In this document: piece after piece, positions 5,438-8,205 of the stretch
How the letters are laid out: each line of letters opens with the position of its first letter
Numbering within the stretch: position 1 is the first letter of the stretch
Assembly (NCBI GenBank): GCA_017437205.1
Contig: JAFSBP010000317.1
Span: 1-8,205 of the forward strand
Length of the DNA: 8,205 bases
DNA from: Lachnospiraceae bacterium
Lineage (GTDB): Bacteria; Bacillota; Clostridia; Lachnospirales; Lachnospiraceae
Direction of reading: 5' to 3'
Program-made: the position numbers and the translations under genes
Notes under the pieces: generated by a model
The model's input: the letters and a program-made list of their open reading frames with translations, nothing else
Databases searched by the model: none
Told to the model about the DNA's origin: nothing

Positions 5438-8049
5438 TTGGTTGTGTATGCTCGCTTTCTGAGAATAAACAGTGTAAGAAGGATGCTTCCGGCAAGAAGG
5501 AACAGGGTTCCGGCGATCATGAACCCGTAGATACCCATGTCACCGGTGTCCGGTAAGCGGAATTCATTGCTGTTGGCGATGCGGATTGCAGATGTTTCCA
5601 GATGACTGGTCTCATCCACCGTCACCTTGACCGGTCCGGTCAACAGATTGTAGCCGTCGGGAGCCTTTACTTCCACCAGATAGTAATCGCCGTAGGCGAG
5701 ACCGTAGAGGAGCGCCTTTCCGTCTGCGTCGGTGGTCACCGTTCCTGCCTTGGCGGTCAATGCAGCGTCAGTGTAGAATTCCACGAACACAACGGATAAT
5801 TTTTCGCCATCCACAGTTAATGTCTGACTCAGACCGGCATCGATCTCGGACGGAGTGGCAAGCCGTGCCGCTTTAAACACTGCGCCTTGCAGGAAGACCT
5901 CGGCATTTTTGGCATCAAACTTCAAGATGTTCATGCCGCCGGTATAAACCACAGGTACATCGGACTCTGCGTCAAAGTGGAAGCCCACAGAGTTGGTGTA
6001 GTCCAGCGTTGCCCGGTTGGGGATATCAACTGCCAGGTCAGCATTGGTGTTGATCGTCGCGTCAAAATACACGCGGATCTCATAATCGGTGTTGTTGCCC
6101 GCACCGATCGCCTCTGCGATATACTGCATTCCGGCGGCGGTGAGGGATACAGTGAAATGATCTACCTCGTGATTTTCAGAGTCTTGAGCTTTGGTGGCGG
6201 TCAGAACATAATGCTCGTCGGCAGTCAAAGTTACATCCTCCAGCCCCGCCTTGTCGGTGCCCAGACCGAGACGAACGACCATATTGCCCTTGTAGGTCAG
6301 GCGATAATCCAACGTATCGGTGATAATATACTCCATTTTCTCTGCCATGTCCGCATCTGCGGCGTTGGAAAAGTCCACCGGCACACCGCCTCGGATGATC
6401 CAGGTGTGAAGCTGGTCAATGTCAAAGGTGTCCTCATTATTGTCGATCTCAGTGACATCCTTGCTGATGAGCGGACCGGACACCACGTTGTTTTTGGGCT
6501 CAATGTTGATGGTGTAGGTCCAGCTGTCGCCGGAATTGTTTGTCATGGGAACAGCGACGTAAAAGGGTGCGGCAGGGGAGACGATGGCAGGGTTTTCCTT
6601 TTCAATCACCAGATAGAGGCCGTCAGGGTGGCCGTTTTCGGTGAGATTGTAGGTGGCGATGCCGAGGGCATCAGTTCGCACAGTGGCAATGGGTTCCTGA
6701 GAAGCGATGAGGTCTTTCGTGGGAATCTCAGGGTAGTTGTCAGGGCTCGCAATATATTCATCCAGACTGCACAGATAATAAAGCTCAAATTCAATATTTT
6801 CCAGAGGGATCCGTTCAGTGATAGGGTCTTCACCCTCTGCACCGGGAGTCTGGATCAGGGTTGTTTTATAGAAATTCAGGATGCGGTCAGGCTCAACAGT
6901 CGCCTCGGCGTGAACGGGAAGCCGGCTGTCATCGTATGCGACCATGGACTGGGAGGCACTGCGGTCTCCGCTGGCATCGAAGAGGAAAACGTCGGCGACA
7001 GTCTGGTAGCCGTTGATTTCCAAAGTGACAGGCTGGGGATCGGTCACATTGTCAAAGACAAAGGTATAATTTTTCTCGCCGTCTGTCAGTGCGGTGGTGT
7101 GTATTTGATCACCCAGAATAGCGGTCAGAGTCAATGCATCCCCGTCGTTTACCACAGCGTCTACATTGGCGGTGACAGATATCTGATACCCTTCGCCGTC
7201 CTTCGCTGCAACCATATCCGTGCTGAGGAAAGAAGCGCCGGAGATTGCTTTTTCAGCAGGTGCAACGGGAGACAGATTGGTCAGATAATTGTAGAGCATC
7301 TGAATGTTATTGTCGGTGGTTTCGCGGGAATCTTCGGTACAGTCAACGTAAGCGTCTCTAATGTATACCACTTCTCCGGTCAACTCCTCCTCAGTGTAAG
7401 GGTCGGAGTAATAATAGGGAGAACCCAGCTTCACATCCTCGCCGTTTGCCACCGTCCAGATGGCAATTTGGGTTGCAGTGATTGCCTCCGCACCGGTGAG
7501 GGCTGAAACAGGAGTGTATTGCTCTCCGGTTTCGGCGAGCCATGCATTGACGGATGCTTCAATCGCAGCCATATCCTTGAGGTAAGGGAAGGAATTCAGG
7601 AAGATTGCACGGATACGGCCGGCAGTGGTATCGTCGTAGAAAGTGCAGTCCTCCAAATTAGTGCGCCGGTAGATGTAACCGTTCTCTGCGCTGATGCAGG
7701 CATCGGTACAGTAGGCTTCGATGGAAGCGTAGGCTCCGGTGCCGCCCTGTGCCAGCTTGGTGGTATTGATCAGATTATAGACTTGCTCAGAGGTAATCCA
7801 CCACTCCATTTCCCCGGTATCCAGGTCTCGGATGCCCATCCTGCCGAAGTGGGGGGAAGCGTAGAGATAGGGAGCCTGGGCCTCATATTCGCCCAGATCA
7901 GTCTTCGCATAGTTGATTACATAGGAATCGGTGCGTTCATAAGTAGGTTCATCGCCTTCAGATGCGAGGGCAATGTGGCTTAAAGATGCTGCCGCGAGGA
8001 ATACGGCCAGCATCATGGTCAGAATACGTTTGAGGTGAAATCGTTTCAT
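5434..8049 (-). CDS. LPXTG-anchored pilin with N-terminal thioester domain
   Basis: An 871-residue secreted surface protein, probably the polymerising subunit of a sortase-built pilus. In order: signal peptide (1-29, basic start, hydrophobic core, cleavage after ALA); thioester domain (about 40-258) with Cys114 (AYCTDA) and Gln194 in TQIAIW, the TQxA motif that forms an internal Cys-Gln thioester able to bind host amines; a beta-rich linker domain (about 262-387) I cannot name; pilin D1 (about 388-520) ending in the pilin-motif match WTYTINIEPK (510-519, candidate acceptor Lys519); fimbrial isopeptide D2 domain (about 527-690, likely Lys530 with Asn678); Cna-B/SpaA-type D3 domain (about 704-828, likely Lys710 with Asn826, E-box YYLVEVKAPDGY with Glu793); LPDTG (832-836), membrane helix (about 840-863) and basic tail. 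Isopeptide partners are inferred from family patterns. AAAGGAG lies four bases before the ATG. The sortase gene follows with a 4-base overlap. No minor pilin or separate tip adhesin gene is present in the operon. Confidence 0.92.
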   Translation of the reverse strand: MKRFHLKRILTMMLAVFLAAASLSHIALASEGDEPTYERTDSYVINYAKTDLGEYEAQAPYLYASPHFGRMGIRDLDTGEMEWWITSEQVYNLINTTKLAQGGTGAYASIEAYCTDACISAENGYIYRRTNLEDCTFYDDTTAGRIRAIFLNSFPYLKDMAAIEASVNAWLAETGEQYTPVSALTGAEAITATQIAIWTVANGEDVKLGSPYYYSDPYTEEELTGEVVYIRDAYVDCTEDSRETTDNNIQMLYNYLTNLSPVAPAEKAISGASFLSTDMVAAKDGEGYQISVTANVDAVVNDGDALTLTAILGDQIHTTALTDGEKNYTFVFDNVTDPQPVTLEINGYQTVADVFLFDASGDRSASQSMVAYDDSRLPVHAEATVEPDRILNFYKTTLIQTPGAEGEDPITERIPLENIEFELYYLCSLDEYIASPDNYPEIPTKDLIASQEPIATVRTDALGIATYNLTENGHPDGLYLVIEKENPAIVSPAAPFYVAVPMTNNSGDSWTYTINIEPKNNVVSGPLISKDVTEIDNNEDTFDIDQLHTWIIRGGVPVDFSNAADADMAEKMEYIITDTLDYRLTYKGNMVVRLGLGTDKAGLEDVTLTADEHYVLTATKAQDSENHEVDHFTVSLTAAGMQYIAEAIGAGNNTDYEIRVYFDATINTNADLAVDIPNRATLDYTNSVGFHFDAESDVPVVYTGGMNILKFDAKNAEVFLQGAVFKAARLATPSEIDAGLSQTLTVDGEKLSVVFVEFYTDAALTAKAGTVTTDADGKALLYGLAYGDYYLVEVKAPDGYNLLTGPVKVTVDETSHLETSAIRIANSNEFRLPDTGDMGIYGFMIAGTLFLLAGSILLTLFILRKRAYTTK

Positions 8050-8053
8050 AGAG

Positions 8054-8060
8054 CTCCTTT
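8054..8060 (-). promoter_or_regulatory. Ribosome binding site of the pilin gene
   Basis: Read on the minus strand, AAAGGAG (8060-8054) precedes the ATG at 8049 with a short gap of four bases (CTCT). It supports this start over the Met-Met at residues 12-13, as does the basic MKRFHLKR n-region of the signal peptide. The close spacing may lower initiation somewhat. Confidence 0.75.
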
Positions 8061-8087
8061 CAGGTCAGATTGGTTTTCCCTTTCCAG

Positions 8088-8116
8088 AATATGCAGGACA
8101 GGAAAAATAATGACAG
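8088..8116 (-). promoter_or_regulatory. Weak candidate promoter of the pilin-sortase operon
   Basis: On the minus strand CTGTCA (8116-8111) and CATATT (8093-8088) are 17 bases apart, each matching four of six consensus positions. This is the best-spaced pair I found upstream of the pilin, giving a leader of roughly 30 bases. The poor match means either that the operon needs an activator or that the real promoter is of another type or lies beyond the window. Confidence 0.25.
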
Positions 8117-8120
8117 GAAA
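8097..8120. repeat. 9-bp direct repeat upstream of the pilin gene
   Basis: GACAGGAAA occurs at 8097-8105 and again at 8112-8120, 15 bases start to start, within the intergenic region and overlapping the weak candidate pilin promoter. Paired short direct repeats near a weak promoter can be a regulator binding site, but two copies of a purine-rich 9-mer may also be chance. Confidence 0.35.
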
Positions 8121-8147
8121 GAAGGGCTGCGGGATGAAATCTTTTCC

Positions 8148-8176
8148 TTGCAAGATTACCACGTCTGTGATATACT
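8148..8176 (+). promoter_or_regulatory. Outward-facing promoter for a gene beyond the right edge
   Basis: On the + strand TTGCAA (8148-8153) and TATACT (8171-8176) are separated by 17 bases. TG at 8168-8169, one base before the -10 box, makes it an extended -10 element. Transcription would start near 8183 and run out of the window, divergent from the pilin operon. The last 29 bases (8177-8205) show no start codon with a ribosome binding site. Confidence 0.6.
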
Positions 8177-8205
8177 AAACCTAAGCATTTGTTCTTTATA
8201 TCTAC

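Noticed and set aside
5887..7506. A 539-codon + strand frame opposite the pilin gene
   Set aside because: It is a long mirror frame produced by the pilin's codon usage; the minus-strand frame has a signal peptide, recognisable domains and an LPDTG anchor, and the mirror product shows none.
7519..7983. A 154-codon + strand frame opposite the pilin N-terminus
   Set aside because: It is a shadow of the pilin gene, with no ribosome binding site or recognisable motif.
8101..8110. Short A-rich tract as a phase-variation switch for the pilin
   Set aside because: The longest run is only five A residues, too short and too interrupted for slipped-strand switching.
8148..8153. TTGCAA read on the minus strand as a -35 box for the pilin
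   Set aside because: The hexamer is self-complementary, but at 16-18 bases downstream on the minus strand there is only GC-rich sequence and no -10 box.

Overview
The window looks like chromosomal DNA from a low-to-mid GC Gram-positive bacterium, most likely a gut-type Clostridia (Lachnospiraceae or a relative). The grounds are an LPXTG-anchored pilin with its own sortase, AAGGAGG-like ribosome binding sites, SigA-type promoters, and a two-gene heterodimeric ABC exporter of the kind common in Firmicutes. The species cannot be named from the sequence alone.

Layout. (1) Bases 1-819 (+) hold the 3' part of a gene cut by the window edge; it encodes a beta-propeller-like, probably secreted or lipid-anchored protein of unknown role. 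(2) Bases 820-1008 are non-coding and hold a stem-loop terminator (859-896) followed by a near-consensus promoter (924-952). (3) Bases 1009-4687 (+) are a two-gene operon encoding the two halves of a heterodimeric ABC exporter. The genes overlap by 8 bases. The first half has Asp in place of the catalytic Glu and the second has a variant signature motif, so the complex should have one degenerate and one active ATP site. (4) Bases 4697-8049 (-) are a two-gene pilus operon read in the order pilin, then sortase, with a 4-base ATGA overlap. (5) Bases 8050-8205 are an intergenic region with the pilin ribosome binding site, a weak candidate pilin promoter, a 9-bp direct repeat, and a good promoter pointing out of the window on the + strand.

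How the genes work together. The exporter halves form one membrane transporter; its substrate cannot be read from sequence. The pilin and sortase form a minimal pilus or surface-polymer system. The 871-residue pilin has a signal peptide, an N-terminal thioester (TQxA) domain, a backbone-pilin D1-D2-D3 region with a pilin-motif lysine, and an LPDTG anchor. The sortase is expected to join the LPDTG threonine of one subunit to the pilin-motif lysine of the next. The most unusual point is that a thioester domain, normally found on tip adhesins, sits on a protein that also carries polymerisation signals, with no second pilin gene in the operon. The two operons converge with only 9 bases between stop codons and no visible terminator there; a terminator-like hairpin on the + strand lies about 680 bases further on, inside the start of the sortase gene.
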